A stretch of DNA of 64,000 nt from Zygaena filipendulae (taxonomy: Eukaryota; Arthropoda; Insecta; Lepidoptera; Zygaenidae): the NCBI GenBank assembly GCA_907165275.2, contig OU015678.1, positions 682,001 through 746,000 on the forward strand, given 5' to 3'. The notes beneath the pieces were generated by a model. That model saw only the letters and a list, made by a program, of their open reading frames with translations, searched no databases and was not told the origin of the DNA. This document shows positions 9,145 through 19,986 of the stretch, in pieces. The position numbers and the translations under genes are program-made. Each line of letters begins with the position of its first letter. The stretch's first letter is position 1.

Positions 9145-10330
9145 GTTGGGATGTAGAAAATAGCTGTCAACGAGAGAAAATGCTTTTATGGTGTTTGTTT
9201 ATCGAAGTGATATCTTTGGGGCACGGTAAGAAGTAATTTTGCTGTTACGTTACGCGTTACATTACACATTTAGGATTTTTAACAAGAATGCTCACTTCGT
9301 AAAAAAGAAAAAAACCCGGTAAGTAACAAAATATTGTTGCCTTTTTTTTCTTCTATTCTTTTCAAACACATAAAAACTGATTTATTTTCTATACAGCAGA
9401 CTTTCTCGGTGTCAATTTTCTCGGTCGTCAATGGCGTATCTAATAAACTTTTCGTTGAAATATCATTGTAAAAGACAGTATTTTTTTCCATTGTTGGACT
9501 GATTTCTTTTTATTTTTGTTGTTCCTTCGCTTGCCATGTATCGCCTGACACACGGCAGTGTGTCGGCCAAGTTGGAGAATAATGTTCGACACAGCATACA
9601 GGGTGCTTAGCGCGACAAGATTTTAAACACCCTGTATTGTGTTATACAAGGTGATATTTAGTACACTGGTAACCTTTTAGTGGACAATTCTACGCATCAT
9701 TCTGAGCAATTTTGTGTAGAAAAAAAACAGCGGATAAATCTCAGAAGAGCAGAATCGACCGCTAAATGGTTATTGATATATTAAAAACAACCTATTTAAA
9801 GTATTATCTCGCCATGTAATCCCCTTGGGGAGGCAGAAATGCCCACCATCCTACCACCTTATTTCTATATTACGTAGAGAATTTATGGAAGTAATATAAA
9901 ATATTTTATATCAAGATTTTAGCTCTATAATTAATTATAATATAAGTTTTATATTCTTACATTTAAGATGATTAAAGAAAGGTTTGCAGAGCATATCTTC
10001 AATACTATTAGGTTAGACAAAATGGCGGCCGAAGCGTCATATTTATTCATGCTTACATGTTGCATGCGTGTTTATGCAGGTGAATGACCTTTAGGTATGA
10101 TCCCATTGACGCGTCAGTTTTATTATTACGACAAAAAGATAGATATTTAGGACGTGAATTGAACACTGTGTACTCCTTCAATAATAGTACCTAATTAATT
10201 TATCTTTTAGCTCAACATCCTGTATGTCCGATAGTGAAACGATGAGAATAAGTCATTGATATTTGATATATTAAAATATCAATGAAATAAGTATTTGAAA
10301 AACTTCATCGAATTGTTTGCAATTATTATA
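9145..10330. other. No gene recognised
   Basis: AT-rich unique-looking sequence. One small hairpin (atacagggtg...caccctgtat, 9598-9640). I see no splice-consistent coding exon. Confidence 0.4.
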
Positions 10331-10331
10331 T

Positions 10332-10520
10332 GACTAGCAGTGCCCCACGGTTTCATCCGCGTGAGTCTCGGAATCCCGGCAGGAACTATTTTTTCTAAAA
10401 TAAAAGTAGCCTAAGTTACTCCTGCATCAGGTATCCGCCAGTGAAAGTCCCGTTAAAATCGGTCCAGCCGTTTCAGAAATTAGCCGGTACAAATAGACAG
10501 ACAGACAGACAGAAAAAATG
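10332..10520 (-). mobile_element. Helitron-like copy, variant
   Basis: ctagcagtgccccacggtttcatccgcgtgag... through 'aaaatcggtccagccgtttcag' to (gaca)n. The internal part differs from the main family. Confidence 0.6.
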
Positions 10521-10524
10521 TTTT

Positions 10525-11370
10525 TTTTTTTTACTTCCATATGCATTTACCTAGTGATAAGCTGTTAATTTGGAATTACACACAGACAATTCAATTTTAT
10601 TTATCAAAGATGTATGTATAGATGATAAGATGAAGAATGCTCTGCAAGCAAACCTGAAAAATGTCTGTATGTTCTTGTGACGTTATCTAAATTATGTTTA
10701 CTATGTTAGAATAAATAATTATGGTAAATAGGAGATAATTTAGCATTAAAATAACAATTTTTATATACAAAATGATTTTTAAACTGAAATTTAAATCCAT
10801 CTCTGCATTCCAAAATGGCTACGAATGTCGGCCATGTTTGTTGATATCACGTGATCTCTTTGATGTCTCGTTAAACGTGTTTCATGGAAGTTGTAAATAT
10901 GTATAAGAGTGGTACCTACCTTTATTTGCATTTATATAAGGTATTTATTTTACATATTATTATTGTAAAAATAGCTGACATAAGAGATGTTGTTCTGTCC
11001 GAATGTCAATTTTACATAAACCCGTAGTAAAAAGCACTTTTTATTTATTTATTTAACAATTAATGCACATAATTTTCAATTTTCCAGACAACTTTTCTAA
11101 ATTTTTCATTCGGATTTTTTCGTCGCGTCGTTGTAAGTCGATCCCGCCGTCCTCAAGTGATCGCTTGTATACGAATAGCATAATATAATTTTTAATTATA
11201 CATATTTTGATTGATATTGATACATATAATACACCAAGATATCTCTAATCTGAGTGTGTTGCTGGAAACAAAGGCCACCAGATTCAAGGGCGTATTTACC
11301 TCAGGGCTATCCGGGCTACGGCTCGGGGCGTCATTCCGACTTTTGCAACTAAATCTCTATATAAACACTG
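10525..11370. other. No gene recognised
   Basis: AT-rich; no ORF with recognisable motifs and no identified repeat. Confidence 0.35.
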
Positions 11371-11373
11371 AAA

Positions 11374-11644
11374 AACCGGCCAAGTGCGAGTCGGGCTCGG
11401 GCACAAAGGGTTCCGTACCATTATCTATAAAAACGGTAAAAAAATTACGTTTTTTGTATGGGAGCCCCCTTAAATATTTATTTTATTCTGCTTTTTAGTA
11501 TTTGTTGTTATAGCGGCAACAGAAATACATTATCTGTGAAAATTTCAACTGTCTGACTTTCATTCATGAGATACAGCCTGGTACATCTGTCCAGACGGAC
11601 AGATAGGGTCCCGTTTTACCTTTGAGTACGGAACCTTAAAAAAA
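11374..11644 (+). repeat. Lepidopteran retroposon of the 'CCGGCCAAGTGCGAGTCGG' type
   Basis: Starts ccggccaagtgcgagtcggg, continues 'gggttccgtaccattatc' and ends 'gagtacggaaccttaaaaaa' with an A-rich tail. This block is widespread in Lepidoptera. Its class (SINE or LINE 3' end) is not certain. Confidence 0.75.
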
Positions 11645-11649
11645 GAGAT

Positions 11650-12300
11650 GGAAGAAGCAAGCACACTGAAATTGCGTTACCCATCTTTTTGTGCACTGCA
11701 GTGCAGAAGGATCACTGACAGTGAACACACTCACTGATTAGTGAAGAACTTTTACATAGTTTAGTGATTCTCAATATTGAAGCCGATTTAACCAAACAAC
11801 TACCCAAGTAACGAAATCATCAAAAAAATGTAGACGTTATTTTAAAGAATAATTAAATTTAAGTGTAAATAATTTAACTTTAGTATTTTATTTGAATCGT
11901 TTTCGTGACTTCTGAGGTGGCGAAACTAATTGGCCCGGGGCGGCTTTCAAAATACGCCCCTGCCGCCAGTAACTCATACAACTAGGTTGATATGTCAAAT
12001 TTTTCGGACTTGATTTAGAAGTTTTAAAACCAATAAATTTTTTTCCTCTGCAAAATAGGATATTCTGAATTTTGTATTTTTTTTTTATGAAAAAGTTAAG
12101 TATAAAAAGAACTGCCATTTAGATTTTTTTTATACAAACTTCGTTACCTTGTACCTACATACCTATACATTGTTGTAAGTTTAAGTAGGTAAGTTTTAGT
12201 AGGTATTAGTTTGAACTACTCTAAGTAGGTACGTGATTGTATTTCAGTACCAATTAAACCTGTACGAAATATAATTTACCTACTTATACCTATTGTTTTA
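11650..12300. other. No gene recognised
   Basis: AT-rich, with taggta-rich simple sequence around 12150-12290. No coding or repeat assignment. Confidence 0.35.
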
Positions 12301-12310
12301 TTTATTTTTA

Positions 12311-12498
12311 ACTAGCTGTGCCCCGCGGTTTCACCCGTGGTACTTTTGGAGTTCCCGCGGGAATTCCGGGATAAAAAGTACCCTTTGTCCTTCTCTGTAC
12401 CCCTGAAAACGTGCATGCCAAATTTCATCCAAATCCGTGCAGCCGTTTTTGGGTGATCCAAACATCCACACTTTCACATTTATAATATTAGTAGGATT
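12311..12498 (-). mobile_element. Helitron-like copy with both ends
   Basis: In the - orientation it begins TCCTACTAATATTATAAATG, preceded by A, and ends with the hairpin CCGCGG-loop-containing block then CTAG, followed by T. The A/T insertion context, 5' TC, 3' hairpin and CTAG are the defining Helitron end features. No Rep/helicase is encoded. Confidence 0.8.
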
Positions 12499-12620
12499 TA
12501 AGGTGATGGATACGTTATTGAACACTACAAAATCGATTTTAATGAAATCGTATGTCGTGTAAAGACTAAAGGACATGGTTTAACTATCAAGGATATAATA
12601 AGTTCAGTTGTCACACTAAA

Positions 12621-12925
12621 ATCCTTACTAATATTATAAATGCGGAAGGGAGTTTGTTTGTTACGCTTTCACGGCTAAACGGCTCAACCGATCGCCACGA
12701 AATTTTGCATACACGATGTCAGGGGTACAGAGAAGGACATAGGCTACTTTTTATCCCGGAATTCCCGCGGGAATTTCGAAATTAGCGCGGAAGAATCTGC
12801 ATTAAATTTTGCATACTACCTTCACATTGTCAAGGGACATAAAAATATAGGGTAGTAAGTACCTTTATCTTGGATTACCCGCGGACCTCCATAACTAACG
12901 CGGCCCGCGGGTGAAACAGCTAATA
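12621..12925 (+). mobile_element. Helitron-like copy
   Basis: TCCTTACTAATATTATAAATGCGG at the 5' end, 'gaattcccgcgggaatttc' internally, and gcccgcgggtgaaacagctaa at the diverged 3' end. Orientation is opposite to the 12311 copy. Confidence 0.75.
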
Positions 12926-12980
12926 TGGAATATTGAACAAAAAAAACTATGAACAATATCTTTGAATTTTAATAGGTAAG

Positions 12981-13255
12981 TAATAATAATAATAATAATC
13001 CACTTCACAACACACGGATCTACTTGATCCCACACTAAGCTATAAGCTTGTGTCGTGGAAACCAAGCAAACGTGGTATATACTACACATATCATTACATA
13101 TATTATACTATACATATATACATATACACACCCAGACTGGAAAATGGAACCCTGTGTTCATCACACAAAGCCCACCCCCACCGGGAATCGAACCCGGAAC
13201 CTCTTGATTAGCGGGCAGGCACGGTGACCATTGCGCCAATCGGGTCGTCAAGTAC
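12981..13255 (-). repeat. tRNA-derived SINE with (ATT)n tail
   Basis: The - strand head has an A-box-like TGGCGCAATGG and the B box GGTTCGATTCC (13184-13194). The body ends in (ATT)n at 12981. Related copies: 34095-34356 (complete), 50003-50185 and 922-1006 (head missing). Confidence 0.85.
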
Positions 13256-13392
13256 CTACCTACATTAAAACAAAAAATATAACAACAGTATAACAACGGT
13301 ATATTGTGCGTAGCGTAGGTGCATTGAGCAATAATTCAAATATGTCCATAAAATTGAACCACATGTCCATTTTTTATGTAGGTACATATACA

Positions 13393-13445
13393 CTAGCTGT
13401 CCCCCGCGGTTTCACTCGCAATAATTCCAAAGTGCCCGCCTCTAG
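13393..13445 (-). mobile_element. Helitron-like 3' end fragment
   Basis: ctagctgtcccccgcggtttcactcgc followed by a short piece. It lies just downstream of the acetyltransferase stop codon. Confidence 0.6.
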
Positions 13446-13532
13446 GCCCCCCAGAGCCATGTGTTTGACGGAGGACGGAGTGTAGCTCGCTTCGTTTAGT
13501 ATTTAGTTAGTATTCTTGGACCTAATGCTGGA

Positions 13533-13731
13533 TCAGTGTGCAAACTTCACACCCATTAGTTTAGCTGTCTTCGTCTCACACTTGGTCAAATCGATGCCAT
13601 ACTCCATCATGTCTTCGTAGAGTAATTCGCCCAGAACTTGGTAACCACATTTAGCTGCCAACACCTGCGAGGTGATAGCCGTGAAGACGGTGGCTGTTGC
13701 TTTGATGCCCAGTGCTTTGCAGAGCGGTTCC
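13533..13731 (-). CDS. AANAT-like terminal exon
   Basis: Acceptor cttgcag; one base completing Arg, then EPLCKALGIKATATVFTAIT... to GVKFAH and TGA. Holds the C-terminal GNAT strand/helix. Confidence 0.87.
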
Positions 13732-16064
13732 CTGCAAGAAGAAGTTGGTTTTACTGTGACAAATCGGCACTACCTCAAAGCGCAGCTCCGCCGCATTCAT
13801 GAGCGAGGAGGCGGCACTGACCCGGGCGGACCGCGCGCGTGCTGCTGCTGCCGGCGAGGTGTGCCTCTAGCACCAACCAAAAGATATTGAAAGAGAATAG
13901 ATTTACAATACGCTCGGCCGCTAAGCTTTCCCCTTGAACCACGCAGCGGTCAAAAGATCTCATGCTAACAAAATGCCGTTGGCTAGCAGATACTTGTCTA
14001 TAGATATCATGCAACGATGTGATTGGTTTTTATTTTGATCTTTCCCCCCGCAAAAATTGGCTGACGTGGATTGCATAGTCAAAGTTTGTATTGTTCGTCT
14101 ATTCTCTTATAATGTCTTAGCATCAACCTATAGTTGTTTGAAGTTACCTGGCTGCAAATATATGAGCGCCGATGTTCTGGCCCCGATGTTCTTTGGAAAC
14201 GGTAAGTCCACTTGACGTCAAGAACTTGTCAACATCGAAATATGTGAATATGTCCACTAGATTCTCTGCCGCTGTTAAGGTTTTCAGTAATTTCTTCCAT
14301 GGCTCACCTTTTACCTGAAAAAAGACGCTTATGTTTTTTGTTGTTAATTTATATTTTTCGTCATATTTGATCTAATTTGTATGACAGAAACCCTTAATAC
14401 TGGTATTGGTCCATGATACTGGATATTAGATAATCGCTTCTGAAATCCCTTTGGTATTTCGAAAACAAGCCAACCAGATCCCCTCAAGCCCTACCATAAC
14501 AGCCATCCTACCTTCTCGATATCTTCCTCTTGATCCTCCTTACTCCTCACAGTCAGAACATTGAACCCGACCAGCTCGCTTGGCTCACCGTTCTCTTCCG
14601 CGAAGCAAGCCAGGCATATGTTCTGAGACATATATTGCAACCAGTTCTCCTTGATGGTTGCCACTGATACTGGATCTGATGCTACTTCTAGAAGGTGCAG
14701 ATAGGTACAACGGCTAAGTGCGGGGATTGTTAAACCTAGGTTAAAAACTGTACGAGCACTTTTACGATGTCAATAAATAATATATCTTATCAGTGGTGAA
14801 AGTAAATCATAATTGGACATAGATAAGCAATAGTGTGTTAACCCACACTGGAGAAATTTTGAGTAAAACGTGTTTTAAAAGTAGGAGCGCCATTTTGTGT
14901 CAACATTTTTCATGTTCAATATTTAGATTTGATATTTAAGATTTATTTATTAGGAATAGTACACAGCTCTAAATAATAATAATAAGTACATTTTTTTTTA
15001 TACATTAAGAAGGCCAATTACGACTATCCAACAAAAAATTGCAATTCCTTACTAAATACTGGTACAAATCAACAAATCAACAAGTGACACGTTCTTATCC
15101 ATTATCATGTCACACCATACATCAATCATACCACATCATATCGTATCTTATCACAACAATTCACGTCATATCCTACCATGCCATTCCTATACAATACAAT
15201 ACCACACCATACCGCATTCCTCCCTACCATACAATACCACAATCCAGACCATAGTTACATATTTAAGCAATGTAATAAGGTAAACACACAATTAAAAAAC
15301 ATTAATTTTGTGGGTTAACATGTTATTGCTTATCTGTGTCCAATTATAGTCGGACTTCTAAGATATTTCATTTACAAATATTTCGACCCTGAGAGAAAAA
15401 TTGTTAGGTAAAGTTCGCGACCGAGAAGTTCCCCACCGAAGATTGGTCGACAGTAGTATTTCTGCTACGTGTTCGGTCGGGCACCGTATTTGGTGAGTCT
15501 CCCGTAGAACTTTGCACATAATTGACACCGTGTTGGGTCGGTCACTGTGACTGCTGGTCACTGATATTGTGTCGGCAATATAATATTATCCTTAGGGCAA
15601 CGAAAGGCGACCGAAACCTCTTCAGTCTGATTGATTTCTCTCCGTGGATGATAGGATAATAGGTATTGTGCAAAATAGCGTTAATACTATTCACTTAAAC
15701 AGTAATCTTTCATGATAATTTTGCAGCACTTAATATAGGGTTTTCTTTGTTATCTTAGAAAATTAAATGACATGTTTAAATTTATCTTTTGTAAGGGTGT
15801 TAACATCCTTTTCCTGAAGATAATTCTTTCTACACGATTCCCCGGCTTACATGTTGACCACGCAAATATTGTCTGTGATTGTGACATACCCATATACGCG
15901 TTGGTCCTTTGACTGTAATGTTATATTATGTTATTATGAAATAAATAAATAAATAAATCTACCTACCTAACACTTGCACAAGTGGTTCGTCTCTGAGAAA
16001 AGTGTCCAGCATAAGTTGTAGACACTCGTTTTTATGTTGTTTTTCCATGTCACGTATCTGATAC
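13533..16064 (-). CDS. Arylalkylamine N-acetyltransferase-like (GNAT) gene, 3' four exons
   Basis: Exons in transcript order are 15967-16064, 14512-14735, 14148-14314 and 13533-13731 (TGA 13533-13535). All introns are GT-AG and all junctions are in frame. The 226 residues begin YQIRDMEKQHKNECLQLML and include FLRDEPLVQVL, DPVSVATIKENW, LVGFNVLTV, LTVSKEHRGQNIGAHIFAAR and LAAKCGYQVL. This is the layout of the insect AANAT/dopamine N-acetyltransferase-like branch of the GNAT superfamily: acidic 'DEPL' N-region, beta4 'LTVS', acetyl-CoA loop, then a 'GY' segment. Family role: acetyl-CoA transfer to arylalkylamines (cuticle pigmentation, amine inactivation). The substrate here is unknown. In the CoA loop RGQNIG, Asn stands where RxxGxG has Gly. 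The first exon(s), with the start codon, are not found. No stops interrupt it, so I consider it a functional gene. Confidence 0.88.
13770..13870 (+). repeat. GC-rich segment shared with 27288-27420
   Basis: Contains ctccgccgcattcatgagcg and gaggaggcggcact, nearly the same as a piece at 27293-27330. One frame of both gives SAA(F/Y)MSEEAAL. It lies in an intron of the AANAT-like gene on the opposite strand. Origin unknown. Confidence 0.4.
14148..14314 (-). CDS. AANAT-like internal exon with CoA-binding loop
   Basis: 55 codons plus two bases. VKGEPWKKLLKTL... DIFTYFDVDKFLTSSGLTVS, then KEHRGQNIGAHIFAA. Acceptor ttttcag, donor gtaact. Confidence 0.88.
14512..14735 (-). CDS. AANAT-like internal exon
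   Basis: Acceptor aacctag; reads LTIPALSRCTYLHLLEVASD, PVSVATIKENWLQYMSQNI and CLACFAEENGEPSELVGFNV, ending EEDIEK. Donor gtagga. The phase fits both neighbours. Confidence 0.88.
14814..15350 (+). mobile_element. TGGAC-ended MITE, split by low-complexity insert
   Basis: Ends TTGGACATAGATAAGCAATA and (inverted) ATTGCTTATCTGTGTCCAA. The element body matches other copies up to about 14960 and from about 15255. Between them lies other DNA including CATAC-rich simple sequence (15100-15245). Confidence 0.75.
15400..15960. other. No gene recognised (AANAT-like intron)
   Basis: Intronic sequence with no identified repeat apart from (aaat)n near 15940. Confidence 0.4.
15967..16064 (-). CDS. AANAT-like first visible exon
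   Basis: Acceptor tgttccag; one base plus 32 codons YQIRDMEKQHKNECLQLML, DTFLRDEPLVQVL, ending one base into a Gly codon; donor gtaggt. An internal Met exists, but the conserved 'YxIRD' lies before it, so the true start is in an upstream exon. Confidence 0.87.
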
Positions 16065-16157
16065 CTGGAACAATGTGGACCAGTTGACTCCCTTGGAAAT
16101 ATATGTATATAGATTTTTTTATGATGGACCTGTCCTGTCACCTGAATCTGAATGTGA

Positions 16158-16466
16158 ACTAATTTTTATTTTTTAGTCCGTCTTGTAGATTATTAAGGAC
16201 ACGTATTTTTTCTTTTTTTACGTAATCAAAAAATAACGGCGATATATTGAGTTGAAATTTCGCGTGACGTCACTATTCTGACAGTTTGTATGGCGGTTTT
16301 AGCGGTTAGTGACGTCACGACCCCCTCACCCTAAACTTTAATGCGCTTTATCTCTGTATATTTTAATTTATTTGAAAAAGCAAAAAATACGTGTCTATTG
16401 TTATTTTATTTTCTAACTGACGGACTAATTAGAATTTTGATTTTCAAAAGTAGTCTACATCCCTAT
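16158..16466 (+). mobile_element. CRE-MITE copy
   Basis: TTAGTCCGTCTTGTAG...; both TGACGTCA palindromes intact; right end agtagtctacatccctatt. Confidence 0.85.
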
Positions 16467-16467
16467 T

Positions 16468-16560
16468 GGTGGTGAAGTGATTATCACCGCCCATAGACAT
16501 CTGCAACACGGGGAGGCGTGCAGTTGCAACGTTGCCGACCTTTTAGGAATGAGTAGGTTG
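16468..16560 (+). repeat. Retroposon fragment ('accgcccatagacatctgcaac')
   Basis: Shares 'atcaccgcccatagacatct' and 'gcgtgca(g)gttg..gttgccgacc' with 27001-27100. Confidence 0.5.
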
Positions 16561-17139
16561 GAGAATGGACCCTCATCACGATGTCGTGGCCAGATCAAAC
16601 TCTATAGTTGATATTTTTCATGTGTATTGAACAGTATTACACTACCTATGGGTCTTTCCAGCAGTGTGAAACAAACTACAATTGTTTTAGTGACACTACT
16701 TCTTTCTTTCTTTTCTAGGTGTGATTATTCATGCAACGGCCCGATCCCATGTATACAGGATCTAATACTGGATACCTACCTATATTACCAAACCCTCTTT
16801 CATTTCATTACATCCCTCGTTTATCCTATACCTCGTTTATACTGTATATTGATCGTGTGGAGAACCGCTACCATACCAGCAAACTGGGTAGTGTAAGACC
16901 GGTCATCGTACAGGGTCATGGGTGGGGAAATGTCCAGGAATGGCCATGGGTCGACGTAATATGACGATCGATGAACCACTTACCATCTCCCTGGTACACC
17001 ATTTTTAGTTCTCCCTTGAAACCTCCTCCACACTTGTCCAATAGGCACATCGGAGGGACGCTGCCAGCGCATTTTACACTATAAATAAATAAATTACCTA
17101 GTTACCTATAAGGTCGAAAAATAATTAAATTGACTACTT

Positions 17140-17460
17140 GACAAAAAATTTCTTTTTAGTCCATCGTGTAGATTAGTAAAAAATATTGGACACGTATTTT
17201 TTATTTTTTTACGTAATCAAAAAATAACGGAGATATATTGAGTTGAAATTTCGCGTGACGTCACAACCCGATGCGGTTTGTATGGCGCTTATAATGAATA
17301 TTGACGTCACGAGCCCCCCACCCTAAACTTTAATGCGCTTTATCTATGTTCATTTTCATTAAATTGAAAAAGCAAAAAATACGTGTATATTATTTTTTTA
17401 TTTTCTAACTGACGGACTTATTACAATTTTGATTTTCATACCTTGGAGAATACCCAATTG
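17140..17460 (+). mobile_element. CRE-MITE copy
   Basis: Both CREs present (gtgacgtcacaac, ttgacgtcacgag). Ends gactacttgac and gagaatacccaatt, a terminal subtype shared with the 36077, 46670 and 52318 copies. Confidence 0.82.
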
Positions 17461-17562
17461 TGGAAGACAGTGATTCAAAAATCCTACTAATATTATTAGC
17501 CTACCCGGTCGCGGTTGAAGAGTTGGAATATAAAACTTTAATATCCAAATAAGATGCTCACT

Positions 17563-17766
17563 TTGTGCCAAAAAAGTGTTCAGTCGCCGAAAGATATAAA
17601 GCCGAACAAAGACCGGGAGAGGACTTAGCAGGGTGGGCGACGCGAGTGCGCAATTTAGCTTAGTTCTGTGGGTTCACGACAGATCTGGAGACTGCGTTAA
17701 GAAATAGGTTCGTCCTCGGGCTAGAGGGTAGCAAGGAAAAAGAAAAAATATTTGCAGAAGACATGA
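17563..17766 (+). pseudogene. Ty3/gypsy gag fragment with internal stop
   Basis: Reads DAHFVPKKCSVAERYKAEQR, PGEDLAGWATRVRNLA, a TAG stop, then FCGFTTDLETALRNRFVLGL. This is the capsid pattern of K02A2.6-type gypsy gag, with a single stop. A Helitron-like copy follows directly and probably truncated it. Not functional. Confidence 0.7.
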
Positions 17767-17767
17767 C

Positions 17768-17958
17768 AAAGTTGAGTGTGGATGTTTGAATGTTTGTTAC
17801 TCAATCACGCAAAAAACGGCTGAACGGATTTGGATGAAATTTGGCATGCACGTTGTCAGGGGTACAGAGAAGGACATAGGGTACTTTTTATCCCGGAATT
17901 CCCGCGGGAACTCCGAAATTACCGCGGGTGAAACCGCGGGGCACAACTGTGTAGGTAA
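17768..17958 (+). mobile_element. Helitron-like copy
   Basis: 'tgtttgttactcaatcacgc', 'gaattcccgcgggaactc', hairpin accgcgggtgaaaccgcgg, then a degraded CTAG. It abuts the gag fragment. Confidence 0.72.
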
Positions 17959-18318
17959 AAGGCGCAACCTAGATACAAATTCTATTACATACACAAAATG
18001 AATCCAAAAAGCCAGAAAGAAAAAAGTAGGACCAGGACTGGGACCCAGAAAGTTTCACGTGCTAACTGAGACATGAGAAATTCACGCAGACAAAGTCGCG
18101 GGGAGCAGCTATTCTTACAATATAATAAGTGATCAGAGACTATTATATTATTATAGGTAGGTACCTACTTGTAAAACCATAATTTCAATAACTAACGACT
18201 TGACAATGTAGATACCTACCGGTTATTTTCCCTTCATTATTTCTGGCTTAGCTACCTAATAAAATGTAATAAGCAGGTAGGTACCTACAAGTAGTAAGGT
18301 AGGTTACCTTATTAATTA

Positions 18319-18832
18319 CTAGCTGTGCCCCGCGGTTTCACTCGCGGTAAATTCGGATTTCCCGTGGGAATTCCGAAATAAAAAGTACCCTATGACACTC
18401 AGGATCACTGTAGCTTCCTATAAGTGAAAGAATTTTCAAAATCGGTTCAGTAGATCCAAAGATAGCTGCTCCCCCGTGGTTTTACCCGCGGGAAATTCGG
18501 AGTTCCCGCGGGAATTCCGTAATAAAAAGTACCCTATGACACTCAGGATCACTGTAGCTTCCTATAAGTGAAAGAATTTTCCAAATCGGTTCAGTAGATC
18601 CAAAGATAGCTGCTCCCCCGTGGTTTTACCCGCGGGAAATTCGGAGTTCCCGCGGGAATTCCGTAATAAAAAGTACCCTATGACACTCAGGATCACTGTA
18701 GCTTCCTATAAGTGAAAGAATTTTCAAAATCTGTTCAGTAGATCCAGAGATTACCCCCTACAACGTCATGAACACACAAACTCACAAAGTTTTGCTCTCT
18801 ATAATATTATATTAGTATAGACACAGATAATA
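18319..18832 (-). mobile_element. Helitron-like tandem array, three units
   Basis: Three head-to-tail units of about 143-144 bp start at 18320, 18463 and 18607. Each holds the GC-rich terminal block (tagctg..cccccg..ggtttcac/tttaccc) and 'tatgacactcaggatcactg'. It ends near ataatattatattagtatag (18810-18830). Confidence 0.78.
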
Positions 18833-18923
18833 TAATACTGTACGTATAGATATAGATATAGCCTTCCTCGATAAATGGACTATCCAACACAAAAATAAAA
18901 ATTTTCAAGTTTGTTTGGTCGAA

Positions 18924-18955
18924 CCTCAGACGAAATAAAAATATTTCGTCTGAGG
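18924..18955. repeat. Perfect 14-bp-arm palindrome
   Basis: CCTCAGACGAAATA, AAAA, TATTTCGTCTGAGG. It lies inside a repeat with 'agccttcctcgataaatgg' (18857) and 'aaacaaacttttcagcttta' (19007). Confidence 0.7.
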
Positions 18956-19029
18956 GTCGAACGCGGTAATCGCGTAGTCCGATCGTGAGATTTTATCACG
19001 TTCAACCAAACAAACTTTTCAGCTTTATA

Positions 19030-19980
19030 ATATATTTACTATTACTACATTAGGTACTTACCTAAATTATCACTCACATAATACTTACCTATACATAGAG
19101 TTAAATTACTTATTACTGAATGAATAGTATGTAAAACTTTTAAAAGCGAGTACCTAGGTAATAACTTTATCCGCAACAAAACACGAAACTATCCACAATA
19201 CGTACACGCTTTGAATGAATATCTATGCCTGATTGACCAACGTGGCTTTTAAATCATTCATTGCGTTTAAAGCAAGCTAATATAGTCCTTATATAATTGT
19301 GATAAGAGTCGTTCGATGTAAAGAGGAAATACGGACTGTCGTTTCACGATAATATGCGCTTGATTCTGTTTCCACTGCACAGGACGTCACGTCAGGACGG
19401 ACGATTATAATAAATGATAAATTCAGACATTTTCAAGTTGTTGTCATGTGCCGTCATCTATTGGAATTTCAACCGTACAAATTGTCTGTAAAGTCGCAAT
19501 TACAATGGAAAAAATTTGGACTTAAGGTTATTATTATCAGGTAAGATAAGTATAAGATTAAACGAGGGACATTATCTTACTAATATTATAAAAAGAAAGA
19601 TGGTGTTTTCTGTATGTATGGTTGTTTGTAATAACATCAAAAATATAAATATGAAAGTGGCAGCCAAGCTCAGCATTTAGCATATGCTTGGTTATCGATT
19701 TCACCGACAAAGGTCTAAATAGGTCCCAAGTTCTGCAGACAATACGGAAAAGGAGCATAGCAACTAAGGAACAACTTGACAAGTTTTCACATACTAGTAA
19801 CGTTAGTGAATGTTTTTTGGGTGTGGTGAATAAGCGTTGTGTAAGAAAATCAGCCGACGACACCGGTTTTCATTTGTTGTCATACGAAACTGAGTTTATG
19901 TCCCTTCGGCGAGATGGCATTTTGCAGAATAAATTGTGAATACTTTTTAGGGACGCGTTGCTTACTGTTTTCCATGGCCC
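19030..19980. other. No gene recognised
   Basis: Contains an 83-codon + strand frame (19688-19939) of unknown nature, beginning MVIDFTDKGLNRSQVLQTIR. No domain, no convincing splice sites. Confidence 0.35.
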
Positions 19981-19986
19981 CATTAA

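Noticed and set aside
9598..9640. Hairpin atacagggtg...caccctgtat as a terminator or miRNA
   Set aside because: The stem is only about 11 bp with a long loop; no further support.
13184..13255. tRNA gene
   Set aside because: Good B box, but the body, (ATT)n tail and further copies show a SINE; no complete cloverleaf.
17797..17994. Small frames containing 'AVISEFPREFR'
   Set aside because: This peptide recurs wherever the Helitron-like 'gaattcccgcgggaactcc' block occurs; a shadow of repeat DNA.
19688..19939. 83-codon frame MVIDFTDKGLNRSQ...
   Set aside because: No family, no flanking splice sites and AT-rich surroundings; not enough to call a gene.
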